A stretch of 64,000 bases of DNA from Actinomyces timonensis DSM 23838. GTDB taxonomy: Bacteria; Actinomycetota; Actinomycetes; Actinomycetales; Actinomycetaceae. The notes beneath the pieces were generated by a model. It did not search any database, was not told the DNA's origin, and saw only the letters and a list, made by a program, of their open reading frames with translations. Both the position numbers and the translations under genes were made by a program. Where the stretch lies: positions 1,252,974 to 1,316,973 of the forward strand of contig NZ_JH806632.1 in assembly GCF_000295095.1 (NCBI RefSeq), written 5' to 3'. Positions 1 to 9,737 of this stretch are shown here, one piece after another. Within the stretch, counting starts at the first letter, position 1, and every line of letters begins with the position of its first letter.

Positions 1-1
1 C

Positions 2-469
2 GCCGAGCCGACCGAGCAGCCCAAGCCCGAGGCCCCCAAGGCCGGCTGGGTCAAGGACGGGGCTAACTGGAACTACGTCCAGCCCTCCGGCGCCAAGGCC
101 TTCGGCTGGCTCAAGGACGGGGCCACCTGGTACTACCTCGACGGTGCTGGTGTCATGCGCACCGGCTGGATCCACGTCGGTGGCACCTGGTACTTCATGA
201 ACGACTCCGGCGCCATGCAGACCGGCTGGATCGCCCAGGGCGGCAAGTGGTACTTCCTCGATGGCTCCGGCGCCATGCGCACCGGCTGGATCGCCCAGGC
301 CGGCCGCTGGTACTACCTCGACCCCGCCTCCGGCGCCATGCAGACCGGCTGGCTCAACGCCGGCGGCACCTGGTACTACCTGCTGCCCAACGGCTCCATG
401 GCCACCGGCTGGGTCCAGGACGCTGGCACCTGGTACTTCATGAACGCCTCGGGCGCCTGGGTCGCCTGA
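2..469 (+). CDS. C-terminal part of a surface protein with choline-binding-type cell wall repeats (5' end outside window)
   Basis: The open frame enters the window at base 2 and stops at TGA 467-469. After a short Pro/Glu/Lys linker it is made only of about seven repeats of roughly 20 residues with the pattern GW(I/L)xxGGxWYYxxxxGxMxT, for example TGWIAQGGKWYFLDGSGAM. This is the cell wall/choline-binding repeat family, which tethers secreted hydrolases or adhesins to wall polymers. The catalytic or adhesive N-terminal part lies upstream of the window, so the enzymatic role cannot be told. The last repeat runs to the stop codon, as is usual for this anchoring module. A strong hairpin follows. 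Confidence 0.85.
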   Translation, partial: AEPTEQPKPEAPKAGWVKDGANWNYVQPSGAKAFGWLKDGATWYYLDGAGVMRTGWIHVGGTWYFMNDSGAMQTGWIAQGGKWYFLDGSGAMRTGWIAQAGRWYYLDPASGAMQTGWLNAGGTWYYLLPNGSMATGWVQDAGTWYFMNASGAWVA

Positions 470-508
470 CCCCCACCGGCTGACTGACCTCAGCCAACCA
501 CACACGCC

Positions 509-548
509 GCCGGGCGCTGATGCTGGACCCCCAGCACCAGCGCCCGGC
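509..548 (+). terminator. Rho-independent-type hairpin after the wall-repeat protein
   Basis: Arms 509-526 and 531-548 pair (GCCGGGCGCTG with CAGCGCCCGGC, then TGCTGG with CCAGCA) around one mismatch and a 4-base loop. The hairpin lies 40 bases after the stop. The T-tract is weak, as is common in high-GC actinobacteria. Confidence 0.7.
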
Positions 549-590
549 GCTTCACTGCGCCACCTCCAGGCAAGAGCGCATCATGGATAA

Positions 591-2204
591 ATGACGATGC
601 CCCAACCCTCCCGCAGGCGAGCCCTCCCCACCGGATCGCTGGGCGCCTCCCTCCTCTCCGCGGGCCTCGACTCGGTCACCCCCGCCGCCCTCCTGGCAGG
701 CGCGATCAGCGTCGAGGCCGCCACGAGGCCGCTCAGCGTCGTCGACCTCATGCGCGTCGGCATCGGCCCGTCCTCCTCGCACACGGTGGGCCCCATGCGT
801 GCTGGCCGCGCCTTCGCAGCAGCACTGGCCGACGTCGTGGTCCTCGAGACCGGTCAGCGCCCAGCCGCGGCCACACCCGCCGGTTCCGGCGGCGAGGCGG
901 ATCCGGGCCCCATCACCCGCCTGAGCGTGGAGCTCCACGGCTCCCTCGGCGCCACGGGGCGCGGGCACGCCACCGACCGCGCCGTCGTCATGGGCCTGGC
1001 CGGCTATGAGCCCGAGACAGTCCCCTCCCGGGTCTGCGAAGACCTGTGGGAGGAGGTCGAGTCGGCCGGTCGGCTCATCATCGACGGCGTCGGCCCCGTC
1101 CCGTTCATCCCTTCCCGGGATATCTCCTTCCTCCCGGGGAGCGTGCTGCCGTACCACGTCAACGGCATGACGATCACCGCCCACGCCGAGCGCGAGGTGC
1201 TGCGCCGCCGCTACTACTCGGTGGGCGGCGGCTTCGTCATGGAGGACGTGGGGGTCGAGGGCGCGCCGTCGATCCAGGCCCTGGCCACCGTCTCATCAGC
1301 CTCCGCCCACGCCACGCCCGCCCCTCTGCCCTTCTCCAGCTCCGCCCAGCTCATGGAGATCTGCCGCCAGACCGGCCTGCGGGTGAGCGACGTCGTCGCC
1401 GCCAACGAGGCCTCCGTGCGGCCCACTCGGGAGGTCGAGGCCTACCTGGACCTCATCCACTCCACGATGGTCGCCTGCGTGGAGGCGGGGATGGCCGCCG
1501 ACGGCGTCCTGCCCGGCGGCCTGGGTGTGCGGCGCCGCGCCAAGGCCCTCCATCGCCGCCTTCAAGCGCAGTCCTCAGGGCCGGCCGCGGCCTTCGCCCT
1601 GGCCGACCCCCTGCGCGGCATGGACTGGGTGGACCTGTTCGCCCTGGCCGTCAACGAGGAGAACGCCGCCGGGCACCGCGTCGTCACCGCCCCCACCAAC
1701 GGCGCCGCCGGTGTCCTCCCGGCCGTCCTGCTGTACTACGAGCGCTTCATCCCCGGGGCCGGGCGCGATGGCGTCCACCGCTTCCTCCTGGCGGCCACCG
1801 CCGTCGGATCCCTCATCAAGATGAACGCCTCGATCGCCGGGGCGGAGGTCGGCTGCCAGGGCGAGGTGGGATCGGCCTCCTCCATGGCGGCCGCGGGGCT
1901 CGCGGAGGCCCTGGGGGGCACTCCCTCCCAGGTCGAGAACGCCGCCGAAATCGCCATGGAGCACAGCCTGGGGCTCACCTGCGACCCCGTGGGAGGACTC
2001 GTTCAGATCCCCTGTATCGAGCGCAACGCCGTGGCCGCGGTCAAGGCGATCAACGCGGCCCGCATGGCGCTGTGGGGGGAGGGCCGGCACACGGTCTCCC
2101 TGGACACGGTCATCGAGACCATGCGCCAGACCGGCGAGGACATGCTCTCCAAGTACAAGGAGACCTCCCGGGGCGGGCTGGCCGTCAACGTCGTCGAGTG
2201 CTGA
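591..2204 (+). CDS. sdaA: L-serine ammonia-lyase (L-serine dehydratase), iron-sulfur type, single chain
   Basis: Deaminates L-serine to pyruvate and ammonia using a [4Fe-4S] cluster. The beta-domain signature [13 protein letters not shown] lies near residues 60-72 and the alpha domain follows from about residue 220, with the conserved [12 protein letters not shown] segment. The three cluster cysteines are visible at C422, C464 and C475 ([20 protein letters not shown]); the 42/11 spacing matches known single-chain enzymes. The 537 residues include about 45 extra N-terminal residues before the usual beginning. The only start codons in that stretch are ATG 591 and ATG 597, and neither has a good ribosome binding site. 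The gene stands alone between a terminator and a convergent gene. Confidence 0.93.
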   Translation: MTMPQPSRRRALPTGSLGASLLSAGLDSVTPAALLAGAISVEAATRPLSVVDLMRVGIGPSSSHTVGPMRAGRAFAAALADVVVLETGQRPAAATPAGSGGEADPGPITRLSVELHGSLGATGRGHATDRAVVMGLAGYEPETVPSRVCEDLWEEVESAGRLIIDGVGPVPFIPSRDISFLPGSVLPYHVNGMTITAHAEREVLRRRYYSVGGGFVMEDVGVEGAPSIQALATVSSASAHATPAPLPFSSSAQLMEICRQTGLRVSDVVAANEASVRPTREVEAYLDLIHSTMVACVEAGMAADGVLPGGLGVRRRAKALHRRLQAQSSGPAAAFALADPLRGMDWVDLFALAVNEENAAGHRVVTAPTNGAAGVLPAVLLYYERFIPGAGRDGVHRFLLAATAVGSLIKMNASIAGAEVGCQGEVGSASSMAAAGLAEALGGTPSQVENAAEIAMEHSLGLTCDPVGGLVQIPCIERNAVAAVKAINAARMALWGEGRHTVSLDTVIETMRQTGEDMLSKYKETSRGGLAVNVVEC

Positions 2205-2271
2205 GCACCCAGCGCCTAGACGATTGAATCCGGGGCGCAGCGCTGCGGGCCCAGGGTCGTGAGCGTATGCG

Positions 2272-4290
2272 TCACCTCACCGCGTAGATGATGGTCTCAG
2301 TTTCCGCCGGGTCGCTGCTTGAGATCGCCAGGACGATGCACCCGGGGGCCGTCAGCACCTGAGGCTCCCAGCGGGCCGAGGTGTGGTGGGAGACGAGTCC
2401 GTGCTGCTGCTCGTCTGAGGCGGGCGCGGAGCAGACCAGGGGCGGTGCGACGGGGATGCTCAGGGGCGCCGCCCCGCCGCCTGGGCTGATGACCAGCTCG
2501 CTGCCCCCGTCGGGGACATCGGAGGAGGGCGTCGTGTAGGTCAGTGTTGCTGCGCCAATACTGGTGCTCTGCTCGGCAGGGACAGCAGTGCGCGTGGCCT
2601 GCTCGAGGACCGTCCCGGCCCACGGGGGACTTGTTGAGAACGATGGGGTGCCTCCGGCGCCCGGGCGGAATGGCAGTGTGATGAGGGTGCCTGAGGCAGC
2701 GGAGGCGACGCTATTGACACCCATGCCCTCACCCAGCTGGACCTGCTGGACCGACTGCGCGCTCCCGGCAGCGGCCACCTCATCAATGTTGACGGCCGTC
2801 ATGGTCCATGGGGTCGGCGCGTGAGCGGGGTCCCCTAATGGATCGCAGGTCGCGGTCCACCCGTCCTGGATGATCGGCTGGTCGTGGGCGAAGGGGTTCG
2901 TGCAGACGCCCTCCAGGGGGACCCGCGCATCAAAGTTGGAGTCGGGGACCAGGGTGAGGGTGGGGGCGCCGTCGTCGCTGGCCGGCCCGGGCAGCAGGAA
3001 GGTTGAGTGCCCCGCGGTGCCGCCGTAGACGCCGTGCAAGGTGCCAGGGCTGCCAGGGCCCGTCCCGCTGGGCTCGAGCTGGCCAATCACGGCGCTGTCC
3101 GTCAAGGAGATGACGTCTGTGCCGATCAGGGCCGCCGAGTCCGTCAGCTGAACGGGCGCCTCCATGAGGAAGCTGGTGGACTCCTGCTGCTCCTCCGGGG
3201 TCAGTGGTGGTGACTGGTGCTGGGCCGTCACCTGGCCGGTCATGGTGTCCAGGATGACCACGGTCACCGCCCGGAACTCCTTGAAGCGCGGGTCCTCATC
3301 GACGACCGCGAGCGCGACGTGCCTGCGGTCTGGACTGCTGACCAGTAGACAGGGGGCGATAGCCAGGTTGACAGGAGTGCGGAAGGCGCGCAGGCAGCGG
3401 CGATCGGGAGCCTGGTAGGTCCACAGGATGGCGCCGTCGTCGCCGTTGAGTGCCTGCACGCCTTGGTTGGTCATGATGACGGGGCCGCGTACCCCGGCGA
3501 CCATCGCCATCGTCCGGGTTTTGCCCATGATGGTGGTGTGCCAGGTGCTCTTGGCGGGGGCGCCGGTGGGTACCGCCGGCAGCGTGTCCTGGCCGACGGC
3601 GTCAGCCAGTGTCTGCTCAGCGCGCAGGCTCCGGTCCGGGGCGGGCATGGAGGCGCCCACCGCGGCGACGATGAGTGCCGTCACTACGGCCGGGCTGCAG
3701 GCCGCCAGCGTCGTGAGCGTCCAGCGGCGCAGCCGGGTCCAGGGTGTGGGCTCGCCGGACAGGGGCCGCCGGGTCGGGGCCGCGGGGATCTTTCTCTCCC
3801 ACAGGATGCGGCGCACCAGGAAGGCCAGTCGGGACAAGCCTCCCAGGGTCACGGTCACGCACACGAGGACCAGGATGGGCGAGCCGACGGCGTAGGTCCG
3901 GTACAGGTTCCACGACGGGTAGAGGACGACTCCGGCCACCAATGCGGTGAGGATGACGACCGCGGCGATGCGGGCGCCGTCGGCGTACCGGCTGGAGCCC
4001 AGGGGCGCGCGGTCAGTGGTGGGGATGATCCGCGCGCTGGCCAGGACCATGCGCAGAATGCCGGCGCCCGCCAGGACGGCCAGGAGACGAGGGATCCAGG
4101 TGGTGTCATGGCCTTGCCACAACAGGTACGCCACCCCGGCCGCCACAACCACTGCGGCAGCAAGGGCGCCTGTGCCAGCGGAGCGCAGAGGATCCTGCTG
4201 CTGGGACGCCACGGCGCGTGTGGTCGGGGCAGGATCCGCGGAGGCTGCGGAGCCCGCCGGCTCTGTGGGCGCGCCAGAGGGGTCGTCCAT
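2272..4290 (-). CDS. Multi-pass membrane protein with extracellular PQQ-like beta-propeller domain, function unknown
   Basis: About 672 residues. A polar N-terminus is followed by about five hydrophobic segments (roughly residues 42-62, 68-86, 108-127, 135-157 and 195-216). A long soluble region then contains the propeller-like strand GVQALNGDDGAILWTY near residue 285, typical of PQQ/WD-type blades, and four to six further blade-like segments. No catalytic motif is seen. The closest relative in the window is the IS-split gene at 8865-11621, which has the same topology and the same strand (GEVQGLNGEDGSLLWTY). Start at ATG 4290; a GTG one codon upstream is also possible. The role is not known; a sensor or cell-envelope scaffold is conceivable. 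The gene converges on sdaA. Confidence 0.75.
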   Translation of the reverse strand: MDDPSGAPTEPAGSAASADPAPTTRAVASQQQDPLRSAGTGALAAAVVVAAGVAYLLWQGHDTTWIPRLLAVLAGAGILRMVLASARIIPTTDRAPLGSSRYADGARIAAVVILTALVAGVVLYPSWNLYRTYAVGSPILVLVCVTVTLGGLSRLAFLVRRILWERKIPAAPTRRPLSGEPTPWTRLRRWTLTTLAACSPAVVTALIVAAVGASMPAPDRSLRAEQTLADAVGQDTLPAVPTGAPAKSTWHTTIMGKTRTMAMVAGVRGPVIMTNQGVQALNGDDGAILWTYQAPDRRCLRAFRTPVNLAIAPCLLVSSPDRRHVALAVVDEDPRFKEFRAVTVVILDTMTGQVTAQHQSPPLTPEEQQESTSFLMEAPVQLTDSAALIGTDVISLTDSAVIGQLEPSGTGPGSPGTLHGVYGGTAGHSTFLLPGPASDDGAPTLTLVPDSNFDARVPLEGVCTNPFAHDQPIIQDGWTATCDPLGDPAHAPTPWTMTAVNIDEVAAAGSAQSVQQVQLGEGMGVNSVASAASGTLITLPFRPGAGGTPSFSTSPPWAGTVLEQATRTAVPAEQSTSIGAATLTYTTPSSDVPDGGSELVISPGGGAAPLSIPVAPPLVCSAPASDEQQHGLVSHHTSARWEPQVLTAPGCIVLAISSSDPAETETIIYAVR

Positions 4291-4326
4291 CACATCTGAT
4301 GATGCTACGGGCAGCGGCAGGGCTTG

Positions 4327-5730
4327 TCATTCACCGAGCGAGGCGGGAGGCAGCGGCGCGCCAGCGGGAGGCTCGATGAGCGGGTACTCCTGCGCTGCGA
4401 CGCCCTGCTCCGTGCGGGCCTGCGAGGGTCCGCTTCCGGAGGACCCGCTTCCAGCCAGCGTGCCAGAGGCTGCCGCGCGCGCGGGCGCTGGGTCCCATCC
4501 AGTGTCAACGACCTTCCTCTGGAACACGATGGCTCCCAGGAGAATGACGGCGCTGATCGCCAGGAGGACAACAGCCCCGCCGACGGTGCCGAGTTTCGCC
4601 CCATTGCCGATGAGGATTCCGAACCACCCGAAGTCCGTGTCGCCGAACGTCGTGTTCTCCGAGCCGAAGGCCCCCAGGACCTTCAGCAGGAGCGCCGGGA
4701 GGAAGGTGACGAGGAGCCCGTTGGTGAAGGCGCCGAGCACCGCTCCACGACGACCGCCGGTGGCGTTGCCGTAGACGCCGGCCGCGCCGCCGGTGAAGAA
4801 GTGCGGGACGAGCCCGGGCAGGACGAGGGCCAGGCCGAACGCGGGCCCGAGCACCGTGCCGAGCAGCGCCAGGGCGACGAGTCCGCCCGCGAAGCTGGAG
4901 AGGAATCCGATGAGAACCGCGTTCTGGGCGTAGGGGAAGACGATCGGGGCGTCCAGGGCGGGGATCGCGCCGGAGGTCATGATGAAGTCCGCCTCCTTCG
5001 CGCGCCCCTTGGCTGAGATCGTGTCCGTCGCCTCCACGGCCAGGTAGGGCCCCCAGCCCCAGCGGTCCAGCACCTGCTCCGCCGTGTTCTTGAGGAACAG
5101 GCTCGTGCCGACGCCGTTTCCGCAAACTGTCAGGAGGAGTCCCTTGGAGGCCACGGTCGGCTGCGATCCGGCGCGCGTCCGGCGCCCCTCGCCCGCGGGA
5201 GGGCGCTGGGCGGCGACCGATCCGGTGGGCGCGGGGACCGTGGTGCCGGTCCCGGTCCTGGTGCCGGGGCGGGGCTCGGGGGCCCGTAGGGCCTCGAGAA
5301 CCTCCTGCGGGGACTGGGCGTCGTCCAGCTGTCGGCGACGCTCAGGGTCGGACAGGACGGTGGCGAGGGAGGCCAGCGCGTCGCGATGGGTCTCGTCGTC
5401 GCGCGCGGCGAGGGCCATGACGAGGCGTACCGGATCGTTCGACTCGTGGCCGAATGCGACGGGTGAGGCCAGGCGGAGGAAGGACATGCCCGTGCGGGTC
5501 ACCGAGGCGTCGGGCCGGGCGTGCGCGAGCGCGAACCCCGGGGCGATGACGATGTACGGCCCGTGCTCCTCGACCACGCGGATCATGGCGTCCGTGTACG
5601 AGGCCCCGGCGACGCCGGCGTCGGTGAGGGCCTCGCCGCTGGCTCGTACCGCCTCCCGTCAGTCCTCGGCGCTGAGCGAGAGCCGGATCGAGGCCGGGTG
5701 GACAAGTTCTGGGAGGGACAAGACGGGCAT
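4327..5730 (-). pseudogene. Degraded ascorbate-type PTS permease, EIIA-EIIB fused to the C-terminal part of EIIC
   Basis: From ATG 5730 (GGAGG 8 bases upstream) the frame reads about 23 residues of a UlaC-like EIIA, hits an in-frame TGA at 5659-5661, then continues in the same frame through the rest of EIIA (phospho-His motif ALAHARPD), an EIIB domain (phospho-Cys motif TVCGNGVGTS) and about 150 residues of a UlaA-like EIIC (NAVLIGF, LPGLVPHFF, AGVYGNATGG). The stop sits where the family has a conserved Trp (TGG to TGA). EIIB runs directly into a late segment of EIIC, so about 300 residues of the transporter are missing. Two independent lesions argue for a pseudogene. Translation could restart at ATG 5586. 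It lies downstream of the alcohol dehydrogenase on the same strand. Confidence 0.8.
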
Positions 5731-5833
5731 TGCGGGCCTCCATGACGACTGGCACCAATACTGATAATGAGAATACATGACTGGTAAAAGGGGTGTGCAG
5801 TCGACAGCTGCCGGGCATCGCGCGGCGCGGGGA

Positions 5834-6967
5834 TCAGCGCCGCGGATCGAGGGCGATCTTGACGCCGATGTGGCTGCGGGCGGCCTCCATGGCCTCGCGC
5901 CACTGGGACAGGCCGAAGGTGTGGGTGACGATGGATTCTTCATCGATCATCCCTCCCGCCAGCAGGCCGACGGCGTCGCGAACATCGGCCCGCGTGGCAT
6001 TCGAGCCCCCGCTCACCGTCAGCTCCTGGTAGTGGGCAGTGTTGGGCTGGATCTGCGCGAAGGAGCCCTTCGGGAATCCGGCGAACCAGCTCACCCGTCC
6101 GCCGGGAGCCGCGAGCGACAGAGAGGCATCCGCCAGTTCCGCCGCACCGATCGCCACGATGACGAGGTCGGCGCCCCATCCGCCCGTCGCCTCCGAGACG
6201 GCGGCCTCCACATCCTCAGGCGCGACCGCCTGCGCGCCCAGACTCTCCGCGACCTTCCGCCGCTGCTCATTGCGGCCCGAGACGATCACCCGGCCCGCTC
6301 CCGCTGCCAGGCACAGCTGGGCGTGCAGCAGTCCGATCGGACCGCCGCCGAGGATCGCCACGGTCTCCCCGGGGTTCACCCCGCTGTGGCGGCGGTGCCC
6401 GTTGAGGACGCAGGACATCGGCTCGGCCAGTGCCAGGCGCGCTGGCGGCATCTCGGGGCGCGGCGCCACCGGGATGACGTTCCCTCGCGCCACGGCCCGC
6501 GCGGGGACGAGCATGTAGGGCGCCAGGCCGCCGTCGATCCCATAGCCGATGAGCTCCATCGAGGCGCACAGGTGCTCGCGCCCCCGCAGGCAGGAGCGGC
6601 ACACCCCGCAGGAGACAACGATGGAGACCGTCGCCTGCTGCCCCACCGCCAGGCCCTGGCCGCCCGCGCTACTCGCCGCGCCGCCGACGCCCTCGCCGTC
6701 ACCGCCGTCGCCGACGCCCTCGCCGAGAGCCGCGATGCGCCCGGCGACCTCATGGCCCAGGGTCACGGCCGGCCGAACGCCGCTCGTCTTCTCCCCGGAG
6801 ATGATGCGCAGGTCCGTGCCGCAGATCGTCGTCGACTCCACCGCGAGCAGCACCTCGCCCGGGCCGGGGGAGGGGATCCGCTTATCCGTGAGCGCGGCGT
6901 CGCCCGGGCCCCGCAGGGTGAGGGCCGGCATCGTGCCGGTGGACGAGGGGATGAGGGTGTCGCTCAT
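5834..6967 (-). CDS. Zinc-dependent medium-chain alcohol/polyol dehydrogenase
   Basis: MDR-family oxidoreductase that interconverts a secondary alcohol and a ketone with NAD(P). Catalytic zinc ligands are C49 (ICGTD) and H72-E73 (GHE). Structural zinc cysteines are C120, C123, C126 and C134. The dinucleotide-binding motif GGGPIG is near residues 207-212. A Gly-rich insertion at about residues 82-104 is not typical of the family. The gene is divergent from the dihydroxyacetone-kinase-type gene and upstream of the broken PTS gene, so a sugar-alcohol catabolic role (polyol to ketose, then kinase) is likely. Closest recognisable types are sorbitol, threonine or threitol dehydrogenases; the substrate cannot be decided from sequence. 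377 residues. Confidence 0.85.
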   Translation of the reverse strand: MSDTLIPSSTGTMPALTLRGPGDAALTDKRIPSPGPGEVLLAVESTTICGTDLRIISGEKTSGVRPAVTLGHEVAGRIAALGEGVGDGGDGEGVGGAASSAGGQGLAVGQQATVSIVVSCGVCRSCLRGREHLCASMELIGYGIDGGLAPYMLVPARAVARGNVIPVAPRPEMPPARLALAEPMSCVLNGHRRHSGVNPGETVAILGGGPIGLLHAQLCLAAGAGRVIVSGRNEQRRKVAESLGAQAVAPEDVEAAVSEATGGWGADLVIVAIGAAELADASLSLAAPGGRVSWFAGFPKGSFAQIQPNTAHYQELTVSGGSNATRADVRDAVGLLAGGMIDEESIVTHTFGLSQWREAMEAARSHIGVKIALDPRR

Positions 6968-7157
6968 CGGGGCTCCTGCTCATTCGTGCGGCATCTTGTG
7001 ATCCACACCATCTCATGTTTGACTGTCGGAAACCGCTGATCCGCCCTGAATCCCCTGAGCGCTCCCATCGCCCCGAGGCCGCGGTCGAGGCCGGGCGCGC
7101 GCCTTCCAGGGGCCGGGGTCCGCGTCACCAGCCCAGCAGCGAAGGAGCTGACCCGCC

Positions 7158-8858
7158 ATGACCCGACTCGTGAACAACCCCGACGACTTCCCCGCCCAGG
7201 CCGTCGCCGGCCTCGCCAGCGCCTTCCCCAGCTACCTCAAGCCGGTCTTCGGGGGTGTCGTGCGCGCCACCCGCACCGCCCCCGGGAAGGTGAGCCTCGT
7301 CGTCGGCGGTGGATCGGGCCACTACCCCGCCTTCGCCGGATGGGTCGGCCAGGGATTCGCCGACGGCGCCGTGTGCGGGAACATCTTCTCCTCGCCGTCG
7401 GCCGCGCAGGCCTATTCCGTGTGCAAGGCCGCGGACCGGGGCGCAGGCATCCTCATCGGCTTCGGCAACCACGCCGGGGACGTCCTGCACTTCGGGCAGG
7501 CCGCCGAGCGCCTCAAGAGTGAGGGGATCGACACCCGCTGCGTCCTGGTCACCGACGACATCGCCTCCGCGTCCGCCGACGAGCATCTCAAGCGCCGCGG
7601 CATCGCCGGGGACCTGCCCGTCTTCAAGGTGACGGCGGCCGCCTGCGAGGCGGGACTGCGCATCGACGAGGTCGTCGAGGTCTTCAACCGGGCGAACGAC
7701 CGCACCCGCTCCTTCGGCGTCGCCTTCGACGGCTGCACCCTGCCCGGGGCCGCCGAGCCGCTCTTCCAGGTGGAGCCGGGCACGATGGGCGTGGGCCTGG
7801 GAATCCACGGCGAGCCCGGTATTCACGACGCTGAGCTCGGCACCGCCGACGACGTTGCCCGCCTCCTCGTGGACGGCCTCCTCGCCGACCGCCCCCAGGA
7901 CGCCGGCGCCCGCGTGGTGCCCATCGTCAACGGCCTGGGCGCCACGAAGTACGAGGAGCTGTTCGTGGTGTGGAACAACATCCGAGCCCGCCTCGCCGAT
8001 GCGGGCCTGGAGATCGTGGACCCGCAGGTCGGCGAGTTCGTCACCAGCCTGGACATGGCCGGGCTCTCGCTCACCCTCGTGTGGCTTGACGACGTCATCG
8101 AGCCCCTGTGGCTCGCCCCCTGCGACACCCCCGCCTACCGGCGCGGCTCCGTGGGCGCTGTCGAGCTCGACGACACCGAGCTCCCGCAGGAGGCCGAGGC
8201 CGTCACCGTGACCGCCGAGGGCAGCCCCGACTCCCGCAAGATCGCCGCCGCCGCCGTGGGTGCGCTGGAGGCGATCAGCGCCGTCCTGGCCGAGTCTCAG
8301 GCCGAACTCGGGCGCCTCGACTCCGTGGCCGGCGACGGCGACCACGGCATCGGCATGACCCGCGGCGCCGCTGCGGCCGCCAAGGAGGCCGCGGCCGTGG
8401 CCGGGCAGGACGCCGGTGCCTCCACCACGCTCAACGCCGCCGGCACCGCCTGGTCCGCCAGCGCGGGCGGCACCTCCGGGGCGCTGTGGGGCGCGGTGCT
8501 CACCGCCTTCGGCGCGGTCCTGCGCGACGACGCCCCCTACGACCCCGCGCGCGTGGTGGAGGCCGCCCGCGCCTGCCTCGACGCCGTCCAGCGCCTCGGC
8601 GGCGCGAAGGTGGGGGACAAGACGATGATCGACGCGATGGCGCCCTTCGTGGAGGCCCTTGCCTCCTCGGATAAGTCCCTGCCCGAGGCGTGGCAGGCGG
8701 CCGTGGCCGCCGCCGACGACGCGGCGCAGGCGACGGCGGAGATCGTCGCCAAGGTGGGGCGGGCCCGGCCGCTGGGGGAGAAGTCCCTCGGAACCCCCGA
8801 CCCCGGCGCCGTGTCCTTCGTGGAGGTGGCGCGGGCCGTCAGCGGCTTCCTGCGCTGA
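7158..8858 (+). CDS. Dihydroxyacetone-kinase family protein, DhaK and DhaL domains fused
   Basis: ATP-dependent kinase for small ketoses. The N-terminal DhaK domain (residues 1-335) carries VGGGSGHYPAF and the covalent substrate-binding histidine H217 in GIHGEPG. The C-terminal DhaL domain (about 365-566) has the ATP/Mg motif AGDGDHGIG. The fused layout means it uses ATP directly and not PTS phosphate. GAAGGAG lies about 10 bases before ATG 7158. It is divergent from a polyol dehydrogenase, which suggests the pair oxidises a polyol and phosphorylates the ketose; dihydroxyacetone and erythrulose are both plausible substrates, since erythrulose kinases belong to this family. Its stop lies 6 bases from the convergent split gene. 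Confidence 0.9.
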   Translation: MTRLVNNPDDFPAQAVAGLASAFPSYLKPVFGGVVRATRTAPGKVSLVVGGGSGHYPAFAGWVGQGFADGAVCGNIFSSPSAAQAYSVCKAADRGAGILIGFGNHAGDVLHFGQAAERLKSEGIDTRCVLVTDDIASASADEHLKRRGIAGDLPVFKVTAAACEAGLRIDEVVEVFNRANDRTRSFGVAFDGCTLPGAAEPLFQVEPGTMGVGLGIHGEPGIHDAELGTADDVARLLVDGLLADRPQDAGARVVPIVNGLGATKYEELFVVWNNIRARLADAGLEIVDPQVGEFVTSLDMAGLSLTLVWLDDVIEPLWLAPCDTPAYRRGSVGAVELDDTELPQEAEAVTVTAEGSPDSRKIAAAAVGALEAISAVLAESQAELGRLDSVAGDGDHGIGMTRGAAAAAKEAAAVAGQDAGASTTLNAAGTAWSASAGGTSGALWGAVLTAFGAVLRDDAPYDPARVVEAARACLDAVQRLGGAKVGDKTMIDAMAPFVEALASSDKSLPEAWQAAVAAADDAAQATAEIVAKVGRARPLGEKSLGTPDPGAVSFVEVARAVSGFLR

Positions 8859-8864
8859 CGGCGC

Positions 8865-9737
8865 TCAGCCAGCGCCCTCCATCGTGAGGGTGGTGCGGCG
8901 GAGGGAGTGAGAGTCGGATTGATCGTCCGCCGACTCGATTTCGATCACGTCGAGGGGCTCCTGGCGCAGTCCCTCGCTCCCGCCGACGGGCGTCCATCCC
9001 ACGTAGCGCGCGGGTGTTCCAGCCTCGTCATCGCGTGCGGTGCCGAGCACCCACGCCGTACCGGTGGTGGTCACGACCCGCGTGACGTCGTGGCCCGATG
9101 TGCTCAGTGTGGCGCCGGATTCCAGGTCCACCAGCTCACTTCCCGCCGCGTCGTCCGAGGGCGAGGCAAGGGGCACCCCCTGGCTGTCGACATCGCGCAC
9201 GAGGCCGCCGCCTCTGGGGAGAACCCATCTCACGCCGGTGTAGGTCTCAGTGACGGTGCCGGTCGCCGGATCACTGATGGTGACGATACCCGGCGAACAG
9301 GACATATCGAAGCATCTGTCGGACGGATTGACTGATGACTGCACAACTCCTCGGGAGGTGGCGCCCACGAGCCAGCCGGTGGAGTCCCATGTGGAGGGGG
9401 CCTCCCCAGGGTTGCTCAACGAGTAGGTGGAGATGCTCCCTCCGCTAGGACGGAGTGCGGTCGAGGTCTGGACGACGAGCGCGTCATTGGTGAGTGCCTG
9501 GCCCAGGACGCTCTCCTTGGTCTGGACGATGCGCACGAGTTCCCCCGTCCTCGCGGAGACAACGGCGACCCCATTGATCCAGGCTCGCGGATCGGACTCA
9601 GGTGAGATGCCAAGTCCTGGGCCGTCGGGGACGGGAAGAAGGCTGAAGGCGACATACTCGCCGTCGGGGCTCGATGCGAGCATGCGGGGAGGGGGGTTGT
9701 ATGGCGAGAAGACTGAATCCGCGCTCCAGAAGTCGTG
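8865..9737 (-). pseudogene. C-terminal part of a membrane/beta-propeller gene split by an IS element
   Basis: This is the 3' part of the gene whose 5' part is at 10658-11621. From the insertion point it reads HDFWSADSVFSPYNPPP and continues for about 290 residues of blade-like strands (VAFSLLPVPDG, GELVRIVQT, SELVDLESGATL) to TGA 8865-8867. Removing the IS and one copy of the CGTG duplication joins the two parts in frame into a 610-codon gene. It is a paralogue of the intact gene at 2272-4290. No start or ribosome binding site of its own is visible, so it is probably not translated. Confidence 0.85.

Noticed and set aside
2205-2271. Terminator between sdaA and the membrane/propeller gene
   Set aside because: Only a loopless CGCAGCGCTGCG palindrome is present; not convincing as a hairpin.
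5659-5661. TGA read as selenocysteine
   Set aside because: The position is Trp in the family, not Cys, and the gene also has a large deletion.
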